Part shown: one piece after another, positions 21,880-33,320 of the stretch
Numbering within the stretch: position 1 is the stretch's first letter
How the letters are laid out: every line of letters begins with the position of its first letter
Source: Brachypterus glaber
Taxonomy: Eukaryota; Arthropoda; Insecta; Coleoptera; Kateretidae
Direction: 5' to 3'
NCBI GenBank assembly: GCA_958510825.1
Contig: OY294044.1
Location: forward strand, 81,204,895-81,268,894
DNA: 64,000 bases
The notes under the pieces: model-generated
Database searches by the model: none
What the model was told of the DNA's origin: nothing
Seen by the model: only the letters and a program-made list of their open reading frames with translations
Translations under genes and position numbers: made by a program

Positions 21880-22818
21880 TAGGGTGGACCTTATTTATTT
21901 TATTTTTTAAAAATTTTATTCTGGGGTATCTGGAACATCCTCAAAATATGAGGGTGATTAAACTTCTCTAAGGGTCCCAATTGGACCCCTAAAATCTTGA
22001 AATTACGCAATCGTGAATAATCGTTGAAAATGGGCTGTACCTTTTGTATCAGTGGAAAATTTAAAAGCCTTGAAATCTTTATTTGTTCCTTTTAAGTGTA
22101 CAAAATTATATGCCAAATTTCAAAATGATTAAAAGATTCTATCAGGTGCCTAAAATCTGACAAAGTTGCCCCTAAAACACTAAATTTGCCGAATTTCCAC
22201 CACAAATGTGAGAAACGCTAAAAAAGCATTTAAAAAATATGCCAATCTGGACTTAACTTAATTTTTTTAATGTGTATTAATAATATAAAATTGTAGGTAA
22301 ATACCATATAGGTTGCCAAACTTTGAATGTAATTTTCTGGTTTGTAAAAAAAAAACTCGGATTTTTTGGCAGGTTTTAATGCGTCACTTTATTATATGGC
22401 TAACGTTTCTCCCCTCTTTGGGGGCTTTATCAAAGCTAAAAATTATGTGAGCGTAGATATATATATATATATATATTATAAACTTGAACATTATGGAAAA
22501 GGAACCTTTTACAACATAAAAATAAATAAATATTACATTACAATATAAAAATTGGTTTTGACACCATGTCGAAAAATTTGTAGGTTAAAAGCGTCGTTCG
22601 CATTAAAACCTGCCAAAAAATCCGAGTTTTTTTTACAAACCAGAAAAATAATATAACATAATTTAACAAAAACAAAATGAGCCAAAGCACCAAATAAGAC
22701 TACGAAAAAGGTCCAATTGGGTCCTTTAGAGAAGTTTGATCACCCTCATATTTTCTGGATGTTCAAGATACACCAAAATGAAAATTTTAAAACAATTAAA
22801 AAAATAAGTTCCACCCTA
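21880..22818. mobile_element. Mutator-like foldback with 9-bp target duplication
   Basis: The ends are TAGGGTGGACCTTATTT and its inverted copy AAATAAGTTCCACCCTA. ATGCCACAC lies directly outside both ends (21871-21879 and 22819-22827), a 9-bp duplication. The arms are long: CAAAATATGAGGGTGAT and CCAATTGGACC-type sequences recur inverted near 22710-22760. Long TIRs and a 9-bp duplication are typical of Mutator-like elements, but no transposase is present, so the class is inferred. A second inverted repeat (22333-22647) is nested inside. Confidence 0.75.
22333..22647. repeat. Nested inverted repeat
   Basis: The roughly 50-bp arms at 22333-22383 and 22599-22647 (TTTTCTGGTTTGTAAAAAAA ... GGCAGGTTTTAATGCG) are almost perfect inverted copies around a centre holding an AT dinucleotide run (22457-22476). 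It could be a separate MITE or the inner part of the host foldback. The better-preserved arms favour a younger insertion. Confidence 0.65.
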
Positions 22819-22827
22819 ATGCCACAC

Positions 22828-23648
22828 GACCAACCCTTTAATTTAAAATTTTGCCCTCATTACCACCTAGGGTTATTTTAAAATATAAAAATGTGTAAAT
22901 TACGTAAAAGCATCGTTTATATAATATAAATTATATTACCTGTTCCAAAATTTAATTCGGTATCTTACGCCGTTTAAAAGTTAGAGGCACTGTACCATTT
23001 AAAAAAATAACCGTGTAAATACCAGTAATTCGTTTTACGATATTTTGATTACGAAATAAAAATTTTATTGGATAAAAGTGTCGTAAATAGTAATCAGAAA
23101 AATTATACAACAAACAGTACCTACTTTACAGGGTTATTCTTTTAAAAGGTACATACCCGTAACCTTTGAACAGGGTAAGATATAAACTTTATTTGGAATA
23201 TTTATATCACACGACAAAAACTATCATTTGCAATATTTCTAATTGTTTTTTTTTATTAAGGCATGCCTGGTGCCGCGGCACCAGGGGGACAGTAGAGGGA
23301 ATATTTTAAATGTAGACTCGATTTAAAGAGAGAATACGACTATGACGTCACAGCGCTTAAACTAAATATCACTCTGTAGGGTAAATATAATATAATAATT
23401 TATTTCTTAAAACTCTATACATAATTTTTATATACCGGGTGAGTTTCAATCCATGTACACCCCCTAAAATGGGATTGTTTTCAGCCCGATCAAAGCAATT
23501 TTTTTTGCAGCTTATATTTCTTAACAAGGCGTACAAAAAATATTTTTTGCACCTCCGATTTCGCCGGAAACTAAGTCAATTTTATTTTTTTTAATGGCAA
23601 CCCCTGTATATTTTTGGAATATCATCTAAAATGGGCTGAAAGCCATCC
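22828..23648. other. No recognised gene; 18-bp perfect palindrome
   Basis: CTGGTGCCGCGGCACCAG at 23267-23284 is a perfect GC-rich palindrome in AT-rich surroundings. From 23430 to about 23620 the text (ATACCGGGTGAGTTTCAATC ... CCCCTGTATATT) looks like the two outer edges of a small repeat, but its arms do not pair well. Confidence 0.4.
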
Positions 23649-24174
23649 AGCAAACATTGGTTCATTGGCTGACCGTAGGCCAAACTTTGGCGTGCCAATG
23701 TTTCCTACATTGGACCAATGTTGGCAAACCCACATTATGAGAAGACATCAGTCGCCATAAGGCATACGACGGGCCAATGTTGGCAAAACTACATTGGTAC
23801 TACATTGGTCTTTCAAAGGCCGCTTTAAAGCCAACGATAAATTTTTCAATTTCGATCGTAGAATCGTACATTGGCCAATCTAAGGTCGCAGTCTTATAGA
23901 AGTTGGCCAACCTGAGGCCAATGATAAAATTTCAAGTTAAAATTGATATTTTATCGTTGGCCTTTGGCTTTTGTAAAAAGCCAATGTAGGCCAATGCAGT
24001 TTTGCCAACATTAGCCTGTCGTATGCGGCCTTAGGGCGGCCGATGTCTCCTTAGTATGTAGGCTCAATGTGGGTTTTCCAAACATTGGTCCAATGTAGAA
24101 AACATTGGTCCAATGTAGGAAACATTGACACGCTAATGTTTGGCCAACGGGCGGCCAACGAACCAATGTTTGCT
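23649..24174. mobile_element. Long-TIR element dense in CCAATG words
   Basis: The ends are AGCAAACATTGGTTC and, inverted, AACCAATGTTTGCT. About 200 bp at each side pair as inverted copies with moderate mismatch (for example CCTACATTGGACCAATGTT on both). Within 526 bp the word CATTGG or CCAATG, often with TTGGCCA, recurs on the order of twenty times. The 81-codon frame starting at 24067 is a by-product. No transposase. Confidence 0.75.
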
Positions 24175-24309
24175 GCATTTTATTTCATATTCCAATTTTC
24201 GGATTCAGATTCAGAGGAAAAAAATATATCAAAATCATGTATTTTAAAATCTTTAATTTTCTTTTTAAACCCTATTCTGGCCGGTTTTCACTTGTTTTTT
24301 GCCTTGCAT

Positions 24310-24650
24310 TAAAAATCCTAGGGTGATCGGCCGATTCGGACCTCGGATTTGGTTTCAGCACCCCACAATACGTATAGATAGCATGATGTTAATTTAGAAT
24401 TAACTCTTTTATGTAAACTTAGGTTATTTTGACGTATTTTTTGAGGTTATGTCGAAACCTTGACGTATTTGGTCAGTGAGTGCAGATTCATTTATTCGTT
24501 TTCAGCTCCCCTAAATATGTATAAATAGCATAGGTTGCTCATTTCAATCCTCAATAAACTCTTTTATCAAAAATAAAGTCAATTTTAGCAATTTTTTGAG
24601 GTTATGTCAAAATCCTTGGGTAATGGGTCAATTCTGACCTCGGATTTCAA
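24310..24650 (+). repeat. Two tandem units of about 170 bp
   Basis: Each unit runs from a GACCTCGGATTT or GTGCAGATTC start through a TAAATAGCATAG-like middle to TTTTTTGAGGTTATGTC near its end. The last motif also occurs, on both strands, in the arms of the foldback at 35892-36860, so the two are related. Confidence 0.5.
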
Positions 24651-25478
24651 TTCAGCGAAAAAAAAATATATAGCAGTAAATATGTGATTATTAAAGTACA
24701 GACCACTTTTATTTTTTTGTGTGCCTGTGTTATTTTTCGTGTAAAATTTTTAATATATATGTACACAATATTGAAAATTTGAATAATTTTAAAGAAAAAA
24801 AAAACTTAACATTTTTGAATTCAAAAATATTTTTAAAATAGAACTATAGTTATACAGCTAAACGGGGAAGTTTATATCTTATCGCGTTCAAAAGTTACGG
24901 AAGGTGTACCAGATAGGTATTTAATCTTGCCTTATAAAAAATATTATTTTCATTTTGTTTTCCAATTTTGAAAAAGTGGACCCTACTAATTTTTATTTTT
25001 TGTCTCAGAATGTTGTTATGGTATTTTGAAAGGCAAATTTTTAAATGTACCATTTTACGTATTTGGTATATTACTTTTAGCAAATATTATGAAAAATCAA
25101 AAATCTTTGAACCCATTTTTTTAAATTATATTAACTAAAAAAACAGGGTGTCCCCACCCTAAAAATTTATTTAAACAGTTATCTTGATTGGCTTAATTAT
25201 TCAAAATAAAAATACATAACTACACGTGAGCACAATGGATGAATCAATATAGCTATAAATCTGAAAACATACACCCTAATACTAAGTTCAATATTTGCAG
25301 GTAAAAGTTTTTTATTTATAGCTTTTTTCGACAAAAATAGAAAAAGGTTGATTTATTTTGGACATATACTACCTATTTTAATCCGGCACTTGCACACAGA
25401 GAAATGATTACTAAAAACAAGTACATACTAAAAAATTAAGAGTAAAATTTTACACTCGCTTTGCACTCAAACCAGTAC
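24651..25478. other. No recognised gene
   Basis: An ACAGGGTGTCCCC end-like motif lies at about 25146. ACACTCGCT-containing sequence just before the hAT-like element reappears near 55137-55170. No frame worth calling. Confidence 0.35.
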
Positions 25479-25486
25479 ATATTTAT

Positions 25487-26077
25487 TAGGGTGCCCAGCA
25501 ACTACGGAATTGTTTGGGTCTCACTCCTTAAAATTATTCCTTTAGGTGAAAAAAAACCTAATTTTTTTAGATTCTTTAAAAAATATTTAGAGGTCGCACC
25601 TGGCGCTTTTTTGAATAGAAAATTATGTGAAGGGTTTTATTTTTTTAAGAATATAAAAAAATTGATATTGGACTTTTATGAAACAAAAAAGTGTTTCTAG
25701 ATAATAAAGAAATATTCTCAATTTTTATGCCCCTCTACATAAATTAAACGGCTTTTTTATGGGGTGAAAATGCTAAAAATTGACACATGTGGTTAATAAA
25801 TGCTAGAAAAAAATGCACTTCGAAATTTTTCCAAAGAGTTCTTTTTTTTTAAGGGTGTTCCTCGATATGTGCGAATTACTTTTTTGAAAAAAAGTACAGG
25901 GTGTCCAAAAAATAATTAAATATATCAATAAAAGCTAAATAATTCATTAAATTGCAAAAAAAATATCAATTTTGTAGAAAATAAATACAAAATGTTTTTA
26001 AAATTCCTTATAATATGCCATACTATCTAATGATTATTTTTCAAAAAGCCCATTTTTAATTTTGACTGGGCACCCTA
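25487..26077. mobile_element. hAT-like non-autonomous element with 8-bp target duplication
   Basis: The TIRs are TAGGGTGCCCAG and, inverted, CTGGGCACCCTA. ATATTTAT lies immediately outside both ends (25479-25486 and 26078-26085). An 8-bp duplication and TIRs starting with TA/CA-G are typical of hAT elements. The 591-bp interior has no BED finger or transposase domain. The 79-codon frame crossing the left end is chance. Confidence 0.75.
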
Positions 26078-26085
26078 ATATTTAT

Positions 26086-26490
26086 CACTACAACGAAAGT
26101 GTAATAGCCAGTCATCGGCGAATTTCCAGTGCTCGCATAGGCGTCGCGTCGATTCTATCGTTGACGTGAGGTTTTAAATATTTACATTTTTATTTTCTTC
26201 GAAAAACACCGATATATTTACATATTTATAGTTAATATGTATATTCAATATTGTTGTGTGTAACAAATTAGTCGTCAAATGTTTCGATTTAGTGACCTTT
26301 ATAAAAATTTCCCTCATAATTCGGCAAAATTATTCCGTAAGCCTATGTTTCTGTGTTTATTTTCAACGTTGATGAGTCATAACTGAATTTATTCCGATTA
26401 ATGGTAATAGCTATTTGCGCTCCTAGTAGAGGTAACTGTGAAGTGTAAAGTCGTATTTTGTGGACCGAAGCGGAGCTGATATTACAGAAA
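26086..26490. other. Single-copy-looking DNA, no gene called
   Basis: Slightly more GC-rich than its surroundings (CGGCGAATTTCCAGTGCTCG, GGCGTCGCGTCG). It shows no similarity to other parts of the window, so it may be older host sequence. No open frame or splice-flanked exon can be defended. Confidence 0.3.
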
Positions 26491-26822
26491 ATAGTTATTT
26501 ATGATACTAGTGGGTAAAGTAAGATATTGCCCATGAGAAAATTAACCGAGGCGTCAGCCAAGCAGGTTAATTTTCGACAGGGCAATATCGGTGTACCCAT
26601 GAGTGCCATACAAGGTTTTATCCAATAAATAGCTTAGGAATTCATATTTTTATTAAAAAATTTAATGACATTTACAGGAAAATAATTTAACAAGTGACAG
26701 TTGAGTGGGTAAAATAAATAATTATCCACTCAATAAAGTAAAAGCCACGCGGGGTTATTATTGAGTTTATCTATTTAAAATAAAGCTGGTAATTGTCTTA
26801 TTATCTGTACGTATTGGATAAA
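26491..26822 (+). repeat. GTGGGTAAAG hairpin repeat, copy 3
   Basis: This is a full copy with both hairpins. It starts ATAGTTATTTATGATACTAG and ends TACGTATTGGATAAATA, and includes the CCACGCGGGGTTATTA segment. It shows the complete family structure best together with 46574-46912. Confidence 0.75.
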
Positions 26823-27567
26823 TATGGTTTTTAAATATTTTGATTTTTTTAAAAAGTCCAAAATGATAAAAATTTGCGTTACATAATACTTGAACGTTCC
26901 CAGGGTTAAAAAATTAAAAATTCAAAATATTAAAAAAAAACACATTTTTTTTGTAAAATGAAACATAAAAAACACGTAAAGGGGTATCACCCTTGGATTT
27001 TATGAAAATTAACCCCCACAAAGAGGGTTAAACTACCCCCAAGCACCAAAAAAAGTAGTAAATCATAAAGTATCTCAAGAAAAATAGAGTTAAAGGGTTC
27101 CAGCCACTTATGCTAAATAAAATGTAAGAAAGTTTAAAGTATAAAATTCAATTCAAGTACCCATAGTTAACCCTTTGTTTAATGGGATGTTTAGCTTATA
27201 GAGCAATAAATCTTGCCTTTTGCACAAGTTCATGCATCAACCATGCATGTCCAGACAAAAATTTTAAGGACTCATACGTTACATTTTATCAATTCCAATC
27301 GAAGTTACAGATGTTTGAAAAAGAGGTTAAAAAAACTCCTTTTTTGCGACTAAAATTAGTATTTTCATGACCGGTTTTTGCCCCAATATCTTAAGATTGT
27401 AAAGGTTTAATGCCATAATTAACTAGACTAAGGTAGGCTACCTCTCTCTCTCTTTCTTAAAAATAAAAAAAATATTTTTTTTTAATATAAAAATAACCTA
27501 TTTTTGGAACTTTTAACTTTAGGAACTTCTAAGTTTAATGTTTGTTAGTGTATTAGGCCCCTGATAG
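26823..27567. other. No recognised gene
   Basis: AT-rich with a CTCTCTCTCTCTTTCT tract near 27440. AAAATGATAAAAATTTGCGTTA and TAATACTTGAACGTTCCC (26861-26900) recur near 30005-30043 inside the foldback at 29277, so part of this is a repeat fragment. Confidence 0.4.
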
Positions 27568-28542
27568 TTAACCCTTAGTTAGGCGCGGGGTCTACGATCG
27601 TAGACCATGCTTTTTTTAGCTGGGTAACTTTTTACACGGAGTGTTTACGCTTGCGCCCCTTCGAGTAGCTGTGCATTATGCATCAATCTATTAGATCAGT
27701 AATAATTCACACTTTGAATGGGTATAATATTGTTTTTATTCATATTGAAACCTGCCTGGTCTACAATTGTAGACCGCGCGACTAACCAAGTTACCTTTTT
27801 TATTTTTGCATTTTTTTATTTTGTGTAAGTTTTTATGGTTTCTTTTTGTGAATATTGTTTTTCAAAGTTAGTTTATTCGTTTAAAGATAAATTAAAGATA
27901 CAATATGTCTTTACCACCAAAAAAAATAGCGGTTTATAGGAAGACACTGGCACGAGTCTTTTTGGGCATGAAAGAGTTCATAAGTAATATTTTTGATAAA
28001 TAAGGTAATTTTCTGTTCTATAAAACTAAAAATTACTTTGGACACTAAATGTGGCTAAGAAAGGAAAATAAATCGAAAAAAAAATGCTCAAAATATCATA
28101 ACTACGATTGCAAAGAGCACATGTAAAAGGCGCATGAGTTACTAAAATATTGCATGATTTCGAGTCAATTTTTATAATATTTTTTTCTTTTAATTTAGGT
28201 GTTTTTTATTTTTTTATAATCGTACATGTTAAAAAAAACAAATGTTTTAGTTTCAGAAAGTTTTTTAAGTTTTTTTTATGATTTTTACAAATTACCGTAC
28301 AGATGTAAAATATATGTTAGAATTGTATATCATTTCTTTTACCCTTAACACTTACTAAAACAATAATAATTCGAAAAAAATATGTAAATAACTTTTAAAT
28401 ACAACCAAATAAATAACATAAGATATTTGGTTTTTAAAAATATAAATGTGTTTTTTTTTTAAACAAAAAATAAAATGGTCTACAAGTGTAGACCGCGCGC
28501 CTAAACACGTTACAAAAAGAGGCGCGCCTAACGAAGGGTTAA
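27568..28542. mobile_element. piggyBac-like TTAA element with reiterated 18-bp near-palindromes
   Basis: TTAA lies at both ends (27568-27571, 28539-28542). The TIRs are CCCTTAGTTAGGCGCG and, inverted, CCCTTCGTTAGGCGCG. Three 18-bp near-palindromes of the form GGTCTAC..(R)..GTAGACC sit at 27589-27606, 27758-27775 and 28477-28494, two near the left end and one near the right, each followed or preceded by a GCGC word. A 32-codon frame begins ATGTCTTTACCACC at 27905 and stops at 28001-28003. It may be a remnant of a transposase 5' end, but I cannot show this. No DDD transposase core, so it is non-autonomous. The palindromes could be binding sites for the enzyme. Confidence 0.8.
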
Positions 28543-29276
28543 TGATAAAAACATCGGTTTATCTCGTTAATGTAAGCCAAACACGATGGAACATGTGTCT
28601 ACATACATGCTTGTGTGTAAGGTACAACAAAATAAACAGTCATATTACGACTTTTTTTAAAAAAGAAAAAGGTTCCATAGGTAATGTAAGTAAAAACTTC
28701 TTGGAATCTTTTAAAAACCTCTAGGTCATCCAGATCATCAAAAACTAGTAAACTAGTAAAATTACCCTACACAATAAATTTTTCCTACGACCTAGTTAGT
28801 ATGTAGTGCCTATTTTTCACCCTATGACAACGGTTGGGAAGTGACGATCAGCTGATTTTACATATCTGCTGTCATAAAATTAGTAAACGTCAAACACATA
28901 ACCTCAAATTGACAAACTAATTTTAAGATAATTTTTGCGTTTTTTTGATGTTTAGGTATTAGGTCGTAGAAAAAAATAGTATACACACCTCGACACAAAC
29001 CATTTCAGTGCACATCGAGTGCTTTCTTTACGAGGCGCAGCCGGGTAAAAAACTCTCATGCACAAAAACAACGTTCGCGTACTCGGTGCGTAATATACTA
29101 TAATTTTACTTCTAGGTATCTATACTTCCATGGTGTACCATGTGGTTTCTGCAGGTAGCAGACTGAGGTCATTTGAACGTGATAGGTCATTTTACCAATA
29201 AATAATCTCATTCTACAAATAAATGACTTCTCTGATACGTCAGACGCTCTCTAAAAATGTCTTTTTGACGTCATAT
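28543..29276. other. No recognised gene
   Basis: Two stretches (GCTTTCTTTACGAGGCGCAG and GTTCGCGTACTCGGTGCGTA, about 29020-29090) match the inverse of 9350-9410. Otherwise nothing assignable. Confidence 0.35.
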
Positions 29277-30412
29277 ACACGGTGATTTAAAAATAAGGTT
29301 TAAAATTTTATGGGGTTATTCTGGGTCCATAAATATGAAAAAAAGTTTCAAAGGTTGATCCAAAAATTAACCCTAAGGGAGCTACGACCCTCCTAATAGG
29401 GTACATCTGAAAAGTAGTTTTTGTTTAATATATCTAGAACACTATGAACCACAGTAACGATTTTTTGCATATTTAAGGCATTGATGAAGGCTATCCTTAA
29501 AAGGATGTTTTTTTTTTGGTAATTTTAACCTGGGTGTGACTTAAACTTTTTAATCTGTAGATTTTTTAAAATTTTCTCAATAAAGTATTATTCTTTGATT
29601 AAAAATACATAAAAAAGACTAACCGTTTCCGAGAAAATTGCAATTATGTAAATAGGCAATTTCACGTTTGTAGCATAAAAAATAGGAACTAAAAAATAAG
29701 CCAATTAAAATTTTAAAGCGATTATACATCAAACATCCACAAATCGCTTTTGAGGAAGCTAAGTTCCCTTAAATAGTGTTATTCTTTAAGAGGCCGTAGT
29801 ACTATTAAAACTAATTTTTGAACTTAGATTTTTATGAGCTTTTTTTACAGTTTTTAATGTAAAATCGCCCTGCAGTACTGGAATTTTTATTGGTGTATTT
29901 TTTAGTCCCTATTTTTTATGCTCATAAAGTAAAACTGCCTCCTTAATTGCAATTTGTTAATGGTATAGCAAAAATAACGTTACATGGGAGGTGGGGGTCC
30001 AAAATGATCAAAATTTGCGTTACGTAATACTTGAACGTTCCCTTTCTCGAAAACGGTTGGACCTACGGTGTTACACAAGGGGTACCTTTTTATGTATTTT
30101 TAATTAAAGATTAATATTCTATTGAGCAAATGTCAAAAATTCTACAGGTAAAAAAGTTTGGGGCAAAAATATGACGTCCCCCATTTGACACGTTCCAGGT
30201 TGAAATTAGCAAATAAAAATTACGTAAAATGATAGCCTTTATCAATGTGCAAATAATCATTATTGTAGTTCATGAAGTTCCAGATATACCCTTAGGAGGG
30301 TCGTAGCTCCCTTAGCGCTCATTTCCGTACCAACCTTTATAGGAACCTTTTTTCATATTTTTAGACCTAGAAGCACTACTTAAAATTTTTACCTTATTCT
30401 GCATAACCGTGT
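29277..30412. mobile_element. Foldback element, GGGAGCTACGACCC family, copy 1
   Basis: The ends read ACACGG... and ...CCGTGT. The arms share TTAAGGGAGCTACGACCCTC-type sequence (near 29375 and, inverted, 30295-30320) and GAAAAAAAGTTTC. The element is a 1.14 kb imperfect inverted repeat without a coding frame. Family members are 33321-34489, 47394-48123 and probably the one entering at 63926. Confidence 0.7.
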
Positions 30413-31779
30413 TCAGGACGACTCATCTAACAGAAATCAGTCGTATTATGAAGTTATTAAAATAAAACTTACACCAGTTAATAATAGACCCAATAAGCTA
30501 AAAGTGTGCTCAAACAAAATTTTCTACTAGCTTTTGTATTCGAATATTTAGCAGTCATTTTAATTATTATTTTAAATAAAATAATAGAACAGCAAAATAT
30601 TTGTTATTTTTCTATAATTGGTTAAAAACTATTTAATAAATTAAAATTATATCCTATGAATTTAATATATTTCCATCTCCAATTCGATTTTCAAGATGAG
30701 ATTTTAAATGTCACAAGCGTTTTATAAATTTTCAAACTTAAATATTCTTTAAATTAGATAAACAAACCTTAACTTTTAAAAAGGAGACATTTTTAATATG
30801 CGGCTAACCCCAAAGAACCATCATGGGGGACAAAAAGGCAAAAGCTTACTTTATTTAGATCAAATTATAATTAAATACATTATTTCCATCTAGGGGCTAG
30901 TTTACTTGAGTAGTTTTTTTACTGATATACGAGGGTTACTAAAAATATTAAATATCTTATTCTTCAAATATCGTCGTTCAAAGTGCAAAAGGTCTTTTGT
31001 CATAATTTTACTTTTGTATTCTAGAAAAAAAAATAAATAAATAAAAAAAACAGAAAATTTATAAAATATTGTACTTGGAACATTTTCATTTTTACCTCGC
31101 CATACGTTTGTTTGTTGTAAGGTACAACAAAAATAAACAAATTTTAACGTGTACATCGACCTTTTGTATGTCGTGAAATTGATTCATTCATATATTCATA
31201 GAAAACAATTCTACCAACAAAAATTTGTATTCGTAAATTTTCAGTGATAGTTTTCAAATTGAAATGTAAAACTATTTGTAATATAAAATGCTACTGCAAA
31301 TAAAAACAGCCGCCTCGAGTACTTTTTCATAAAAAAAAAATAAATTACCTAATAGTTGAATAATTTAATAATTTTGGTGATTTTATTTCCTATTTATATC
31401 GTACGGTATCTTTTACATTTTGGGGGAGGGGCTCATGTCATGTATACAGTTCAAAGAACAGGTTTTTATTATATAAAAAAATTAATCATATTTTATTATT
31501 TTATTAACGAATTTTTAAACTTATATTGTTTTCTTTCTGGCTCTTTGAATTGTTAAAAAGTTAAAACATAATTGTTACATATCTTGTAGTGTGCCTTTTG
31601 AAGAAGTTGGAATAAAACCAACCAAACTTCGGCAGTATCAGTAAAAAAAACGTTTTTAATATAAATAACCCTAATCCAGCCATCTACTATCTGACCTAAA
31701 TATTGTTAACAAAAACCCAAAATTACGAAGCATAGTTTACAAACAGGCACTGTCCCATTCGATAATATGTCCCATTCAT
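30413..31779. other. No recognised gene
   Basis: AT-rich. Frames of 84 codons (30902-31156, minus) and 66 codons (31356-31556, plus) are low-complexity Phe/Lys/Ile-rich and match no family I know. Confidence 0.3.
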
Positions 31780-31925
31780 GGGTATTTTCTCCTACTACTC
31801 TTACTAAATACTTAATAAAAGATATATAATAATAATAGTATTATTAGCAAAAATAAACATATTATAAAATATTAGAAAAACTAAATAAAATAGTAAATAA
31901 AAGAAAAATCAAAGAAAAATTAAAG

Positions 31926-32120
31926 TTACATTAAAGAGTAAATATGTGCAGAAAGTTCTCTTTTAAATACAGCTATGGTTGTAGATGATTTAATATTATT
32001 AGGTAATTTGATAAATTGTTTTATGCCTCTAATAAATAAAGAATTTCTAGTTCTATTAAAATTTACTTTAGGTATGTAAATATCCCTGTTATTTTTGGTA
32101 TTATTACATGTTTGTTTAAC
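31926..32120 (-). pseudogene. LINE reverse transcriptase C-terminal remnant
   Basis: The minus-strand frame from a stop-bounded 32120 to TAA at 31926-31928 gives 64 residues ending RNSLFIRGIKQFIKLPN, then a segment with TIAVFKRELSAHI. The order R-x-S-F-x-R-G, K-x-F/W-x-x-L-P, F-K-x-x-L is the usual C-terminus of CR1/Jockey-type LINE proteins. Everything upstream is missing: the SINE at 32121 directly adjoins. The 3' UTR likely continues to about 31780 and ends in AT-rich ATAATAATA. It is too short for function. Confidence 0.65.
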
Positions 32121-32364
32121 CTAGTACTATTCTACTTAATTAAGCTCCCCTAAGTCCAGGGCTTGTGTGGGCTAGTAGTAGAGGGAACCACCGGCTTATA
32201 CTGACTTTCAAACCAGTTTTTATCGGAAGTGTCTGGTTCACGCCTTCGCCAAATTTCAATTTTTAATTAACTGAAAAAGGAAAATCGGCGCCAGTGAGAA
32301 TAGAACTCACGCTAGTTGGCTGGTAGACTTGCCATGTACAGACGCGGTAGCCCAAACCCACATT
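32121..32364 (-). mobile_element. tRNA-derived SINE (family 2)
   Basis: On the minus strand a tRNA-like head (GGGCTACCGCGTCTG around 32341-32356 as A-box region; GTGAGTTCTATTCTCAC at 32294-32310 as B-box region) precedes a body with CGAAGGCGTGAACCAGACAC. The tail GGACTTAGGGGAGCTTAATT runs directly into the LINE C-terminal remnant. The same tail occurs twice in tandem at 39575-39694. The B box departs from GGTTCGAATCC, so transcription competence is doubtful. Confidence 0.65.
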
Positions 32365-32503
32365 ATAATGATATAGATCAAACCGAAATGTATAAAATCA
32401 GAAAAGTAACCAGGAGTAGCACCTTTAGTAATTTTAAAAATTAAAAGCATAGTTGAATAAAAAATTATATATAACTATTTTAGTCTCAGTGGAAAGATCA
32501 TTA

Positions 32504-32798
32504 CTGCCGAAATTTTTTAAAAAGCATTAATCGGTTTTATCAAGGTAGGGATTGAAATCGTACATTTTACAACATAGTTTGATTTAGTTTAACAGGTAAA
32601 AATTAATTTTTAAAGTAAGGTTATTTGTTTGTCAAATTCAAAACATATTAGAGCAAAAACACAGTCACACAATCCACTTTAATTTTTTTTTAAAAAATTA
32701 AAATTAGTAGAATAAAATTTATCGGAAAAATAAAACAACCTAATTCACATAACTTTTCTAATTATAAAGCATTAATGCTTTATAAAAAATTTCGGCAG
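32504..32798. mobile_element. Foldback MITE, CTGCCGAAA ends
   Basis: The TIRs begin CTGCCGAAATTTTTTA and continue AAAGCATTAAT; the right end is ...TTTCGGCAG. ATTA flanks both ends (32500-32503, 32799-32802). A diverged relative lies at 52650-53100 in the same overall arrangement. No coding frame. Confidence 0.65.
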
Positions 32799-32802
32799 AT
32801 TA

Positions 32803-33229
32803 GCGATTCTAGAGAAAAAGTATAATTTTTTTGGAGATTTTATAATATAGTTAAAATGACTGTTAAAAGAAAAAACGTCATCTATTTTAAAACCTAGATA
32901 TTTTATTTTATTGACAATTTCAATTTTTTCATTATTTATAAGAAAGTTAATATTATTTTAATGTTATCGTACATATCGTATAAAGAGCATATTTCTTTTT
33001 AAATCATCACGATTCGACCCATCGGAGCCGAGAAAATAAAAAAAACTAAAATCGAAACGGAAACTAAAAAAAAATATTTTTTTTAGGTAAAAAAAAGATG
33101 GCTTCCACCCTTCACAGAATAAAAAAATCGAGAAAAAAATCGACTTACAGAATCTTTTTGATTTTTAAAACACATAACTTAGTTATATTAGTAAGCTCTC
33201 ATGTTTTAAACTATAATTTGCAAAAAAGA
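32803..33229. other. No recognised feature
   Basis: AT-rich stretch with A-runs. Nothing assigned. Confidence 0.3.
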
Positions 33230-33283
33230 GGGGTTAGTTAGGAGAAGGGACCAAATATTTGGTACCTTCTCCTAACTAACCCC
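33230..33283. repeat. 54-bp near-perfect palindrome
   Basis: GGGGTTAGTTAGGAGAAGG and its exact inverse enclose ACCAAATATTTGGT, itself a perfect palindrome; a single G/A pair breaks the symmetry. There is no spacer, so the DNA can extrude as a cruciform. No ends or target duplication suggest a transposon. Confidence 0.8.
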
Positions 33284-33320
33284 TTCTAAAAAGTACGATT
33301 ATTCCCAATCCTCTCCTATA

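Noticed and set aside
23649..24174. CRISPR-like array of short repeats
   Set aside because: The words face both ways, spacing is irregular, and the genome is eukaryotic; TIRs explain the structure.
33230..33283. Telomere-like TTAGG repeat
   Set aside because: Only single TTAGG words inside a palindrome; no array.
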